DNA of 64,000 nt from Pontivivens insulae (GCF_900302495.1 NZ_OMKW01000001.1:992001-1056000), one strand, 5' to 3'; counted from the first letter of the stretch, positions 16,861 through 24,537 are shown. Notes: generated from the letters alone by a model not told the origin. Numbers and translations are program-made.

Positions 16861-17229
16861 TCAATCGTAATCGCTGCCGCGGCCAACGGGATCGTTCGGA
16901 TCGCTGTTGGTGCGTGTGCCTGCGGGATCGGAGTAGTTTCCGCCGCCGTAGGAGCCGCCGACATCCGCGTCGGTGCCGCCACCGATCGGGTCGTTAGGAT
17001 CGCGGTCGGAACCACCGCCGATGGGGTCGTTAGGGTCGCGGTCAGAGCCGCCACCGACCGGGTCGGCCGCTGCTGCGCGCTGTGCGGTACCTGCGACGCC
17101 TACGGCGGCAAGACCGGCAACAACGCCTGTCCGTGCAAGAAAGCTACGACGCGATTCGGAAGAACCTGTCTTGATGTCGTCTTCGGTGAGGGTGTTTTTG
17201 GACTTTTTGTCCTTTGGGGGGGTGCTCAT
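16861..17229 (-). CDS. Tat-exported Asp/Gly-rich repeat peptide, candidate substrate of the JmjC enzyme
   Basis: A 122-residue protein I cannot assign to a named family. Residues 1-26 are charged and Lys-rich; SRRSFL at 26-31 is a twin-arginine motif, followed by a hydrophobic segment to about residue 54 (QRAAAAD, likely cleavage). The exported part has two identical 12-residue units GGGSDRDPNDPI (59-70, 71-82), then a looser copy ending SDPNDPVGRGSDYD. It has no Cys, Lys or aromatic core and should be disordered or calcium-binding. Tat export implies folding or modification before transport, consistent with a cytoplasmic hydroxylase acting first. ATG 17229 fits; upstream extension would lack the n-region. 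Confidence 0.75.
   Translation of the reverse strand: MSTPPKDKKSKNTLTEDDIKTGSSESRRSFLARTGVVAGLAAVGVAGTAQRAAAADPVGGGSDRDPNDPIGGGSDRDPNDPIGGGTDADVGGSYGGGNYSDPAGTRTNSDPNDPVGRGSDYD
16985..17056 (-). repeat. two 36-bp tandem repeats inside the Tat peptide gene
   Basis: Units 16985-17020 and 17021-17056 match at 30 of 36 bases. All six differences fall on third codon positions and leave the 12-residue peptide unit unchanged, so the duplication is old and the protein repeat is under selection. Confidence 0.85.
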
Positions 17230-17371
17230 GGCAATTCTCCGTAACGTCTTGCGACGATGAGGGCTAAAGCGAAGTTCGGAGAGGTTAACACCAAGATGCG
17301 TCACTTTGCCACTAAAACCTGCGACGTTATCCCGCAGCGTAAGGCGCGTTCCGTACCAATCCGAGGATTTG

Positions 17372-17416
17372 CTGACAGAAAAAGTCGGGATTGACGGCGC
17401 CGACTCTTTTTGTCAG
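17372..17416. promoter_or_regulatory. 17-bp inverted repeat in the hemP leader
   Basis: CTGACAGAAAAAGTCGG (17372-17388) faces CCGACTCTTTTTGTCAG (17400-17416) over an 11-base loop; as RNA the stem has one G-U and one A-C pair. It ends 60 bases before the hemP ATG in the divergent region to the Tat peptide gene. It may be an operator for an iron regulator or a folded 5' UTR. The repeat is seen; the role is not known. Confidence 0.5.
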
Positions 17417-17476
17417 GTTTGCGGCAACGCCAAGCCAGCATTTGCAAGCCAGGTCGACGCAAGATGGAGCCCCACC

Positions 17477-17638
17477 ATGTGTGAGACAGTCTCTACCAGT
17501 TCACCCGCCTCGCAGGCCGCACCGGCGCATGATGCTCGTGAGTTGATCGGGCCGGATGGCGATGCCGTCATCAGGCTGGATGACAAATCCTATGTGCTGC
17601 GCATTACCCGTCAGAATAAGCTGATCCTGACAAAATGA
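17477..17638 (+). CDS. hemP: hemin uptake protein HemP/HmuP
   Basis: A 53-residue HemP-family protein. The diagnostic C-terminus is complete: DDKSYVLRITRQNKLILTK, preceded by ELIGPDGDAVIRL. HemP/HmuP is a small iron-responsive protein found with heme uptake genes and, in some bacteria, needed for transcription of the outer-membrane heme receptor. The ATG at 17477 gives the family length; in-frame codons further upstream cross the inverted repeat and are unlikely to be translated. Its stop overlaps the ATG of the next gene (ATGA), so it leads an operon with a hypothetical protein and an imelysin. Confidence 0.9.
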   Translation: MCETVSTSSPASQAAPAHDARELIGPDGDAVIRLDDKSYVLRITRQNKLILTK

Positions 17639-18126
17639 GTGTTCATGATCGGCATATTTCGCCCCCGCCTGCGGGTGGCGCGGCGGTTGGCCATCTTGAG
17701 GAGATGCCGCGGATTGAGGCCGCGATTGTCTGCTATCTGAGGATGTGGTGTTCCGGCGAGGATGGGCGCAGTGAATTGGCGCTCGCCTTTTATGATGCTG
17801 GGGCCGCAGATGTGGCCGAGTTGATGGATCAGTTTTCACGCCTTATGCGCGGTCTGATTGACGCGGCACGCAGACCGCTTCAACGTCGGCATATGGGGTG
17901 CGCGCTTGTCTCTGGCGACGAAAGTGCATTTGCTCATTTCGTTGCTGCTGCGGCAGTCGGAGAGCGGGAAGATGCAATGCTTCTGGCGTCCCACCTCGTT
18001 CTGCCGCAGGCGTGGCTGCCGATGACGATGCTGGCTGAAGAGGTTGGGCTGGACCTTGCACGGCTTCATGCCGCAGCCCCAAACTATACGCATCAACCGC
18101 AACAAAATCCCCGCAAGTTGAACTGA
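17635..18126 (+). CDS. hypothetical protein in hemP-imelysin operon, 163 aa
   Basis: I do not recognise a family. It is a helical soluble protein without signal peptide; residues 25-130 could form a small helical bundle (AIVCYLRMWCSGEDGRSELA, then MDQFSRLMRGLIDAARRP). His and Cys are scattered (HMGC) but no metal motif is clear. It overlaps hemP by four bases (ATGA) and ends 15 bases before the imelysin gene, so it is translated with them. Its location points to iron or heme homeostasis in the cytoplasm; that is inference only. Confidence 0.7.
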   Translation: MSVHDRHISPPPAGGAAVGHLEEMPRIEAAIVCYLRMWCSGEDGRSELALAFYDAGAADVAELMDQFSRLMRGLIDAARRPLQRRHMGCALVSGDESAFAHFVAAAAVGEREDAMLLASHLVLPQAWLPMTMLAEEVGLDLARLHAAAPNYTHQPQQNPRKLN

Positions 18127-18141
18127 GAGAGAGCCCCCAAA

Positions 18142-19401
18142 ATGCGCTGCACTTATCTGACCACGCTTGTCGCCAGCGGTCTGGCCACATCGGCCCTGGC
18201 TGCCGAGCCAGGCGATGTCCTGACCAATTACGCCAACATTGCCGAAGCCAAATACACTGACAGTCTTGTAACAGCTCAGCGGCTGGAGGACGCGGTGGAA
18301 GTGCTGTTGGCGAACCCGTCTGCCGAGGCACTTCATCGCGCACGTGCTGCTTGGTTGGCGGCACGCGTGCCGTATCAGCAGACCGAGGTTTATCGGTTCG
18401 GCAATGCGATTGTCGACGAATGGGAAGGCAAGGTGAATGCCTGGCCGCTTGATGAGGGTTTGATCGACTATGTCGACGCAACCTATGGCGGTCCGACAGA
18501 TGAAAATGAGTATGCCGCCCTCAATGTAATTGCGAACCCGACGTTCACGCTGTCAGGCGTTGAGATTGATGCGACGGAAATCACACCGGCGCTGCTGGAG
18601 GGATCGCTGCATGAGGCCGACGCGGTGGAGAGCAACGTCGCGACCGGCTATCATGCTATTGAGTTCCTGTTGTGGGGACAGGATCTGAATGGTCACGACG
18701 CCGGTGCAGGGGAACGTCCGTGGACCGACTATGCGGTGGGCGATGCCTGCACCAATGACAATTGCGATCGACGTGGAGATTACTTGCTGGCCGCGACGCA
18801 GTTGCTTGTCTCCGATCTGGAATGGATGAGTGCGCAGTGGGCCGAGGGCGGAGCGGCACGAGCCGCGCTGATGGCCGATGAGGCCGTCGGTATCTCCACC
18901 ATCCTGACCGGCATGGGCAGCCTGTCCTATGGGGAGCAGGCAGGCGAGCGGATGCGCCTTGGCCTGATGCTAAATGACCCGGAGGAAGAGCATTCGTGCT
19001 TTGCCGACAACACGCATAACGACCACTACTATGACGGGCTGGGCATCTGGAACGTCTACAATGGCACGTATACTGGCATCGACGGTCGTGTGGTTTCTGG
19101 GGCGTCGCTCTCTTCGCTGGTGGCCGCCGCGGATGCAGATGTGGATGCAGAACTTTCCGCCCGTCTGGATGCGACGATGATGGCGTTGGGCCGGATCAAG
19201 ACCGCCGCCGAGGCTGGTTTCGCCTATGACATGATGCTGGAGCGTGGAAACGCGGCCGGTGAAGCGCTCGTCATGGGTGGGGTGAACGCGCTGGTCGATC
19301 AGACCCGCTCGATCGAGCGCGCGGTCGCAGCGCTGAACGTGGCCGAGATTGCGTTTGAGGGATCGGACAGCCTCGACAATCCGAACGCGGTCTTCGAGTA
19401 A
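18142..19401 (+). CDS. imelysin (M75) family iron-regulated protein, IrpA-like
   Basis: A 419-residue exported protein. Residues 1-20 are a signal peptide (SGLATSALAAEP). The M75 signature GxHxxE is at His171-Glu174 in GYHAIEFLLWGQD. A second half-repeat of the imelysin fold covers about 260-410. Imelysins are periplasmic or surface proteins induced by iron limitation and thought to bind iron rather than cleave protein. It is third in the hemP operon (RBS GAGAGAG before 18142). A shorter imelysin homologue is encoded at 21101-22093 on the other strand. Confidence 0.9.
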   Translation: MRCTYLTTLVASGLATSALAAEPGDVLTNYANIAEAKYTDSLVTAQRLEDAVEVLLANPSAEALHRARAAWLAARVPYQQTEVYRFGNAIVDEWEGKVNAWPLDEGLIDYVDATYGGPTDENEYAALNVIANPTFTLSGVEIDATEITPALLEGSLHEADAVESNVATGYHAIEFLLWGQDLNGHDAGAGERPWTDYAVGDACTNDNCDRRGDYLLAATQLLVSDLEWMSAQWAEGGAARAALMADEAVGISTILTGMGSLSYGEQAGERMRLGLMLNDPEEEHSCFADNTHNDHYYDGLGIWNVYNGTYTGIDGRVVSGASLSSLVAAADADVDAELSARLDATMMALGRIKTAAEAGFAYDMMLERGNAAGEALVMGGVNALVDQTRSIERAVAALNVAEIAFEGSDSLDNPNAVFE

Positions 19402-19410
19402 TGATGGTAC

Positions 19411-19437
19411 GGTGGGGGCAATCGATCCGCCCCCGCC
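19411..19437. terminator. hairpin between convergent imelysin and dps genes
   Basis: GGTGGGGGC (19411-19419) and GCCCCCGCC (19429-19437) pair with one T-G wobble over a 9-base loop. CAGAACTTTT follows on the plus strand. It is 9 bases after the imelysin stop, a reasonable transcript end for the hemP operon. Confidence 0.6.
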
Positions 19438-19454
19438 AGAACTTTTACGTCGCC

Positions 19455-19931
19455 TCAGGCCGACTTGAGGTGCGCGCGCAGCATCCAAGCGAATTTTTCG
19501 TGCTCACGCCCGCGTTCGATGGCGAGGTCCTGTGTCAGCAGATCGCCATGCTCCTCTGCAATTGCAGCAGCACCGCGTAAGGTCTTGGCTAGGGTCATCT
19601 GGGCCTTGAGCAGATGCTGCAGCATCTCACTTGCATCAAATGCCCCCTCGGCCTCCACCACTTTCGACCGGTTGATCATGCCAGCTAGGGTACCTTCGGC
19701 ATGCATATCGATCGCTTTGATCCGCTCTGCCAGATCATCTTGTGCGGTAAAGTGATCCTCATAGATGGTCTGGAACAGTTCATGAAGCGGGCCGAAGGCC
19801 ATCCCCTCGACATTCCAGTGGAAGTTTTGCGCCATCATCGTGGTCACTGCCGTTTCGGCGACAGATTGATTGAGCGCGTCAGCGATGGCGGTTTGTGCGT
19901 TCGGTGAAAGATCAAGGGCGAGGTCAGCCAT
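19455..19931 (-). CDS. dps: Dps family DNA-protection ferritin-like protein
   Basis: A 158-residue Dps-type mini-ferritin that oxidises and stores iron and protects DNA. Inter-subunit ferroxidase ligands are visible: NFHWNVEG (His), then FQTIYEDHFTAQDDLAERI (Asp/Glu/His set). The family end REHEKFAWMLRAHL is present. Start ATG 19931 follows GGAGC; longer upstream reading passes through the operator. An Irr-type palindrome lies 48 bases upstream, so iron control is likely. It is convergent with the hemP operon and sits beside the second imelysin operon. Confidence 0.93.
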   Translation of the reverse strand: MADLALDLSPNAQTAIADALNQSVAETAVTTMMAQNFHWNVEGMAFGPLHELFQTIYEDHFTAQDDLAERIKAIDMHAEGTLAGMINRSKVVEAEGAFDASEMLQHLLKAQMTLAKTLRGAAAIAEEHGDLLTQDLAIERGREHEKFAWMLRAHLKSA

Positions 19932-19978
19932 ATCGTGCTCCATTAGCTGGCGGTCTGGCTGGGATTGGCTTGACCGCT

Positions 19979-19993
19979 TTAGAATTATTCTAA
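19979..19993. promoter_or_regulatory. Irr-type iron control element upstream of dps
   Basis: TTAGAATTATTCTAA is a perfect 7-1-7 palindrome, preceded by T to give TTTAGAA-N3-TTCTAA, the ICE motif bound by the heme-dependent regulator Irr in alphaproteobacteria. Located 48-62 bases before the dps start codon. Motif seen; recognition of the ICE consensus is from memory. Confidence 0.7.
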
Positions 19994-20042
19994 TGTAGCG
20001 CAGATTGCGTCGCTGCCAAGGGGCGGAGTGCAAGCGGTTCGG

Positions 20043-21101
20043 TCAGGCACCGACCGCGAGCAGGTGATTGTCCCAATTCACCGCAAATTCCTGGCGAATA
20101 CTGCCATCGGCAAGCCATGCCCCCCCGTCGCCCTGAGAGATCAGAAGCCGATCTCCGTTGGCGGCAAGACCGCACAGATCGGTGCCGGGAGCGACCGACA
20201 GGAATTCGGTCGCGCTCACACGGAACATGCAGTTGCCGCGCGGTGCCGATGCATAGAAGACGCCCGCAGCATCGACCGCGACACTGCCGACATATCCCTC
20301 ACTCCGCGTGAGCAATGGGGTGGGCAAGGTGGGGCGATGGACGAGACCGTCCCGGTCCAAGACGGCGAGGGGCGACTGCGTCGGTCCGCGTTCGTCATTC
20401 CATTGAAGGCCCATGATGATGGCATCGTCAGGGCCCTGGGCAATATGGCGGATCGAGTAGCGTTGGTCGCGCGCGGGCAGCGTCGTTACGGCTTCCACGC
20501 CTAAGTCGGCATTCAGTATCGTGAGATTGGATGCCATATCAGGCAGGTTGAGCTTTTCCCGACCGGTGGCAGGATGGGTTCGGATGCCGCCATTTGCGAC
20601 GGCATAACCGTCGTTATGTAGGCGGATGATCTCATGTGGGCCAATTCCGTTCGAGGCAATCTCTCCGACGCGTCGATAGCCGGACGCAACATCCCAAAGG
20701 CCAATGCGGCCAGAGCCGGTCTCGTATTCATTCTCGGTCGTCAGCAGCAGATCACCATCCGCCGAAAACGCCCCGTGGCCGTAGAAATGAGAGCCGTCAG
20801 GCGGTTCAAGCCGGTGCAGCGCGTCGCCCCGCGCGCAATCGAGCACAAGCGCAAAGCGTCCTGGCCGACGGGCAAAAAGCACCGCCTCGGCGCGCCACGG
20901 ATGGGCGGCACCAGAATGTCCGCGTGCGGGGATCGGATGTTCAAAGGCAACCCGCAGATCGGATGTCAATCCGATCAGGGCGAAGCTCTGATCCGGACAA
21001 CGCGCCGCGCCGATGAAGGCCGCACCCCCCGCACCCGCCCATGAAATGGAAGGTGCTGCGCTGCCAGCCATCAGGCCGGCCAGAAAGCCACGGCGACGCA
21101 T
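20043..21101 (-). CDS. DUF1513 domain-containing exported protein
   Basis: A 352-residue protein of the DUF1513 family. The N-terminus MRRRGFLAGLMAGSAAP has a Tat-like RRRGFL motif and hydrophobic stretch. The body is a beta-propeller-like series of short strands with GHGAFSADGDLLLTTENEY and GIGPHEI, blocks typical of DUF1513. The family is regularly linked to imelysin and di-heme peroxidase genes in iron-regulated clusters, as here: its ATG at 21101 overlaps the imelysin stop (ATGA). It is the last gene of a three-gene operon. A periplasmic role in iron acquisition is inferred. Confidence 0.87.
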   Translation of the reverse strand: MRRRGFLAGLMAGSAAPSISWAGAGGAAFIGAARCPDQSFALIGLTSDLRVAFEHPIPARGHSGAAHPWRAEAVLFARRPGRFALVLDCARGDALHRLEPPDGSHFYGHGAFSADGDLLLTTENEYETGSGRIGLWDVASGYRRVGEIASNGIGPHEIIRLHNDGYAVANGGIRTHPATGREKLNLPDMASNLTILNADLGVEAVTTLPARDQRYSIRHIAQGPDDAIIMGLQWNDERGPTQSPLAVLDRDGLVHRPTLPTPLLTRSEGYVGSVAVDAAGVFYASAPRGNCMFRVSATEFLSVAPGTDLCGLAANGDRLLISQGDGGAWLADGSIRQEFAVNWDNHLLAVGA

Positions 21102-22093
21102 CAATCGCCGTCAAGCGCGTTGAAGCTTTGAGACACACCAAGTGCAGGCCCTACGATGGTCTCCAACATGTCATGCACACCGGTAAGTTGGCTTTGTATG
21201 GCTTCAACATGCACGCGCCCTTCAGGCGTCGCCACTATTGCCAACGTGGGGTCTGCGGTATTGTTGGCGGTGCGCAAGGTGGCGTCCCATGCCGCGTTGA
21301 TGCGATCGGCCTCTTCCTCTGGAATGAAGGCCAGGAAGGGATTGGCCAGATCACGCAGCGCCGTCATGGAGCCAACGATATTGGGCAGACTGCGCGCGGA
21401 GCGCCAAGCCTCTGCCCGCCTCGGTCGCGGACGTTCAAACGTGCCCAGCGGGCGGCCCAAACGTTTTTCAATTGTGATTTCGAGGCCAACAAGCACAGCG
21501 CTGAACAGGGTGCGGACGACCTCTTCGTCATCGAGATAGAAGAAATTCTCTTCGGCCCCGGCAGTTGTCAGCAACACCGCTTCTTTCTGCCAGGTGAAAT
21601 GCAGCGCTTCGGCTATGTTCGCAATGTCGCGGGCGATGGCCTCAGCCAAGGCACAGGGATAGGTGCCTGGCTCCATGACAGGTGCATCTGTATCGAAGAG
21701 CAACCAATCGAGAGCGAAAAAGCCGCGTGCGGCGATCGAGACGTCGGAATACTCCGATGCGATGATCGGATCTTCATCTGCTATCAGGGCGCGCAGTGTT
21801 GCAGGTGTCGCCCCGCGGGTGTCCGGCCAAAAGGCAAGTGCGAACCCCCGTTCGTCCAGTTCCGTGGGGCCAAATCGCAGATGGCTTACCCCCATCCAGC
21901 CGTCAAACGCGGCATCATAGACCGGCCTCATTTCAGCGCAGGACGCCTCTGCCAAGGGGGTCGCAGCCTGATCAAAAGCTGCGAAGCCCGGCAGGATGTG
22001 CTGGTCCACGACGATCTGGGCCACCTCGCCATGGGTTTGAGCCGAGGCCACACCGGCAAGCGAGAGGGTGGCGGCAAGAAAGAGGCGGAACAT
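21101..22093 (-). CDS. imelysin family protein (second copy)
   Basis: A 330-residue imelysin-like protein with signal peptide (MFRLFLAATLSLAGVASAQ). It is about 90 residues shorter than the copy at 18142. The GxHxxE motif is not intact: the aligned helix reads ARGFFALDWLLFD, with Phe/Asp replacing the ligands, as in the short imelysin-like subgroup found next to DUF1513 genes. Both ends overlap neighbours by ATGA, so it is tightly coupled between the di-heme protein and DUF1513 protein. Periplasmic iron binding or transfer is likely but the altered motif suggests a different site. Confidence 0.82.
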   Translation of the reverse strand: MFRLFLAATLSLAGVASAQTHGEVAQIVVDQHILPGFAAFDQAATPLAEASCAEMRPVYDAAFDGWMGVSHLRFGPTELDERGFALAFWPDTRGATPATLRALIADEDPIIASEYSDVSIAARGFFALDWLLFDTDAPVMEPGTYPCALAEAIARDIANIAEALHFTWQKEAVLLTTAGAEENFFYLDDEEVVRTLFSAVLVGLEITIEKRLGRPLGTFERPRPRRAEAWRSARSLPNIVGSMTALRDLANPFLAFIPEEEADRINAAWDATLRTANNTADPTLAIVATPEGRVHVEAIQSQLTGVHDMLETIVGPALGVSQSFNALDGD

Positions 22094-23616
22094 CAGAGGC
22101 TCTCCAAGAAGCGAATGAGATCGGAACGCGTGGCCGGTGTCATCTGTTGAACCGCCTCGCGCGCAGCGGCGGCCTCCCCACCATGCCACAAAACGGCTTC
22201 CAGCAAACTGCGGGCGCGTCCATCATGCAGAAAATAGGTATGGCCGCTGACCGTTTCGGTCAGGCCAATGCCCCAAAGAGGTGGGGTACGCCATTCTTGT
22301 CCCGTCGCGCGCCCCTCGGGCAGGCCGTCGGCAAGCCCTTCTCCCATGTCGTGCAGCAGCATGTCGGTATAGGGCCAGATCAACTGAAAGCTCTGCGGTC
22401 CGCCACCCACAAGCCGCTGCGTCACAAAGCTTGGCCGATGGCAGTCGGCACATCCGGCCTCATGAAACGCCGCCTTGCCGCGCAAAACGCCGGGGTCATC
22501 TACGTCCCGCCGGGCGGGCACCGCGAGGTTCCGTGAGTAGAATGCGACGAGATCGAGCGTGTTTTGATCAATCTCCAACCCGCCCTGTGCCTCTGATCCG
22601 CCACCGGAGGCGGAAAGGCATGCGTCTTGCGCTGTGGTGCAATCCCCGTGATCTGATGGATTGATCGGGTTCGAGATACCGATGTCATTGAAGAACGCAT
22701 CGGCGCTCTGCTCGGTTATTGTCGGGTCGCCCGCCTTCAATCCGAAGCGGCCCAGAAGGGGGCGGTCGAACTCGGCCGACCAAACCACCTGCGCCCGGCC
22801 TGAAATCCCATTTCCATCGAGATCTTCAGGGTCCGCATATGCCAGAATGTCTTCGGCGGAAATTGTTTCGAGCAAGCCCAACCCGATCATCTGAGGGGCA
22901 ATCCTGGGGCTGACTGCATAGTCTGGGCCGAGCGGTCCGTATCCCAGATTGGCAAGGTCATAGATTGGACGGCGAAGGGTTGCCGGCGCCTCTCCGGCGA
23001 GATCGACCTCGAAGGTTTCATAGCGGATGCGGAGGTCATACTCTGCGGGCACTCCGGGAACGGACCTGTCCTGCAACTGCCCCCCATAGACCGGATGCGG
23101 CGGCGCGCCGATATAGCCTTCAATCGCATCGACCAACCCCTGATCGGCGCCCAGTCCGGGGGCCGCGATCCGCAGGAGCATTGAAGTGGTCAAGTCGTCA
23201 TCGGATTCAGGTGGATGACCACGCCCGTCCTTCAGGTGACAGCGCTGGCAGGACCGTGCGTTATAAAGCGGGCCCAGCCCGTCGGACGCAATCGTTGAAG
23301 AGGGCGCTGTAACCCAGAGCCGGCGAAACAGCCCATTGCCCACGAAAAAGTCGCCGCGTTCGGCGAAACTGAGCGTTTCGGACGGATGTGAGAATGCGTC
23401 TGCATCTGGTGCGGCCAGCGATGTTCCTGCGCCGCCGGACATTGCCTCGAACCCTTGTGCGCGGCTGAAATCCTGAGGTGGGGCCGTCACAGTCCGGATG
23501 CGGTCCTGCTCTTCGAGCGTACGCGGGACGATGTCGAGATGCGGCATATCGAGCGGAACGTCTGCGAATGCGGCCAAGGGAAATACGGCGAACAGAACTG
23601 TCAGAACGGAGCGCAT
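22093..23616 (-). CDS. di-heme cytochrome c peroxidase-like oxidoreductase (DUF1111/thiol oxidoreductase family)
   Basis: A 507-residue exported protein. Signal peptide 1-18 (FAVFPLAAFAD). Two c-type heme sites are seen: CQRCH near residue 124 and CADCH near residue 398. The family block GPLYNARSCQRCH and the C-terminal WGIGLTETVSGHTYFLHDGR match the di-heme thiol oxidoreductase/DUF1111 family that accompanies imelysins. It may oxidise or reduce iron or a ligand in the periplasm. The ATG at 23616 is chosen for the signal peptide; the frame extends a further 28 codons without one. First gene of the operon with imelysin and DUF1513. Confidence 0.87.
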   Translation of the reverse strand: MRSVLTVLFAVFPLAAFADVPLDMPHLDIVPRTLEEQDRIRTVTAPPQDFSRAQGFEAMSGGAGTSLAAPDADAFSHPSETLSFAERGDFFVGNGLFRRLWVTAPSSTIASDGLGPLYNARSCQRCHLKDGRGHPPESDDDLTTSMLLRIAAPGLGADQGLVDAIEGYIGAPPHPVYGGQLQDRSVPGVPAEYDLRIRYETFEVDLAGEAPATLRRPIYDLANLGYGPLGPDYAVSPRIAPQMIGLGLLETISAEDILAYADPEDLDGNGISGRAQVVWSAEFDRPLLGRFGLKAGDPTITEQSADAFFNDIGISNPINPSDHGDCTTAQDACLSASGGGSEAQGGLEIDQNTLDLVAFYSRNLAVPARRDVDDPGVLRGKAAFHEAGCADCHRPSFVTQRLVGGGPQSFQLIWPYTDMLLHDMGEGLADGLPEGRATGQEWRTPPLWGIGLTETVSGHTYFLHDGRARSLLEAVLWHGGEAAAAREAVQQMTPATRSDLIRFLESL

Positions 23617-23627
23617 CTTGACCGCCT

Positions 23628-23743
23628 TATTTCCGATAAAGTAACTCAGGTATAGGGGGCTCCGCCAGTGCACGCCACAATATTTGTGCAGGAAGCGCAC
23701 AAATTTTCACACGGTGGTTGCGCATTGCGGTATATCCGATAAA
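23628..23743. promoter_or_regulatory. divergent control region with direct and inverted repeats
   Basis: Between the di-heme gene and the 141-residue gene. A 13-base element TAT(T/A)TCCGATAAA is repeated in the same orientation at 23628-23640 and 23731-23743 (12 of 13 identical). Between them TTTGTGC (23683-23689) and GCACAAA (23697-23703) form a 7-7-7 inverted repeat. These are candidate operators for iron-responsive control; no known consensus is claimed. Confidence 0.4.
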
Positions 23744-23779
23744 TAAAGTCGGAATAGGCGTTGATGTTGAGAGTGTTTG

Positions 23780-24205
23780 ATGCAGGCACGTGCGAGACGA
23801 GATGAAGGCAGAAGCGGCATATCGGGTGCGCTCGCGGCAACCGATGAACTGCTTGTGCTGCGCATGACGGCCTTGCGATGTGGTGCGGGCCGCCGCACCG
23901 CCCTTTGGCCCGCCTGCTCGATGCTGTCCGTTGACGGGCCAGCGCAGCCCATGGCGGAAACACTTGTCGCGGTGCTGGAGGAGGCGCTGGGCCGTCCAGC
24001 TGTCTTCTACACGCCACGCGATACTGGTCGCAGCTTTGATGAATTGTGGCTGCTGAGGCTCTTCGAGCGGTGGCGGGCCGGGGATCTGGCGTCGGTCGAG
24101 TTGCTGATCCGCTCTCGTTTGCGGCCACAACATCAGCGACTGTTCAGATTGTTGGTGGCTGGACTTGCGGATCGTCTGACAGCGCTCAATGTCCCGCGGG
24201 TCTAA
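23780..24205 (+). CDS. hypothetical protein, 141 aa
   Basis: I do not recognise this protein. It is soluble, Arg- and Leu-rich, with no signal peptide. Residues 1-35 are polar; about 60-140 are helical (DELWLLRLFERWRAGD, VELLIRSRLRPQHQRLFRLL). It is divergent from the di-heme/imelysin operon and shares its control region, so it may respond to the same signal. Its last 4 bases overlap the convergent DUF1289 gene. Start ATG 23780; a TTG precedes it directly. Confidence 0.6.
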   Translation: MQARARRDEGRSGISGALAATDELLVLRMTALRCGAGRRTALWPACSMLSVDGPAQPMAETLVAVLEEALGRPAVFYTPRDTGRSFDELWLLRLFERWRAGDLASVELLIRSRLRPQHQRLFRLLVAGLADRLTALNVPRV

Positions 24206-24450
24206 CGGGGCAGCTCGGTTCGTGCGCCCTTTTTTCGCGCGCGTTTGAGATAGGCTGCTGTCCAATGTGTAAAACGGCCAAGTGCGCGTTGCTGATTCAT
24301 GACAAGGACAAGAAATGCCCGGCGGTGCTTTTCCCCCTTCAGTTTCTTGAACAGGGATTTCTGCTCTTTTGTCATTGAACAGCCGATACAGTGCCCCTGA
24401 CGTTTGAATTTACAAACTTTGATGCAGGGGCTTAGCGTTTTTCCAGACAT
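24202..24450 (-). CDS. DUF1289 domain-containing protein
   Basis: An 82-residue basic protein with the DUF1289 cysteine pattern: SPCIKVCKFKRQGHCIGC gives C-x3-C-x6-7-C-x2-C, probably a metal or Fe-S site. The C-terminal half is Lys/Arg-rich and lacks a membrane segment. DUF1289 proteins are small cytoplasmic proteins of unknown function, often near redox genes. Convergent, 4-base overlap with the 141-residue gene. Upstream (24451-24537) lies the SulP gene end with no clear promoter. Confidence 0.85.
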   Translation of the reverse strand: MSGKTLSPCIKVCKFKRQGHCIGCSMTKEQKSLFKKLKGEKHRRAFLVLVMNQQRALGRFTHWTAAYLKRARKKGARTELPR

Positions 24451-24537
24451 GACATCGCGCCTTCGTAATCTGCCTCAAAAGGCACATATAGGAGCTGCGG
24501 AGCCGTCAACCACCGTCCCAGATGCGCGGCAGCTGGG

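Noticed and set aside
16985-17056. Short tandem repeats as a possible CRISPR or mobile element
   Set aside because: Repeats are directly joined without spacers and lie in frame inside a coding sequence.
21041-22150. 369-codon plus-strand reading frame
   Set aside because: Antisense to the short imelysin gene, whose signal peptide and coupled start are convincing.
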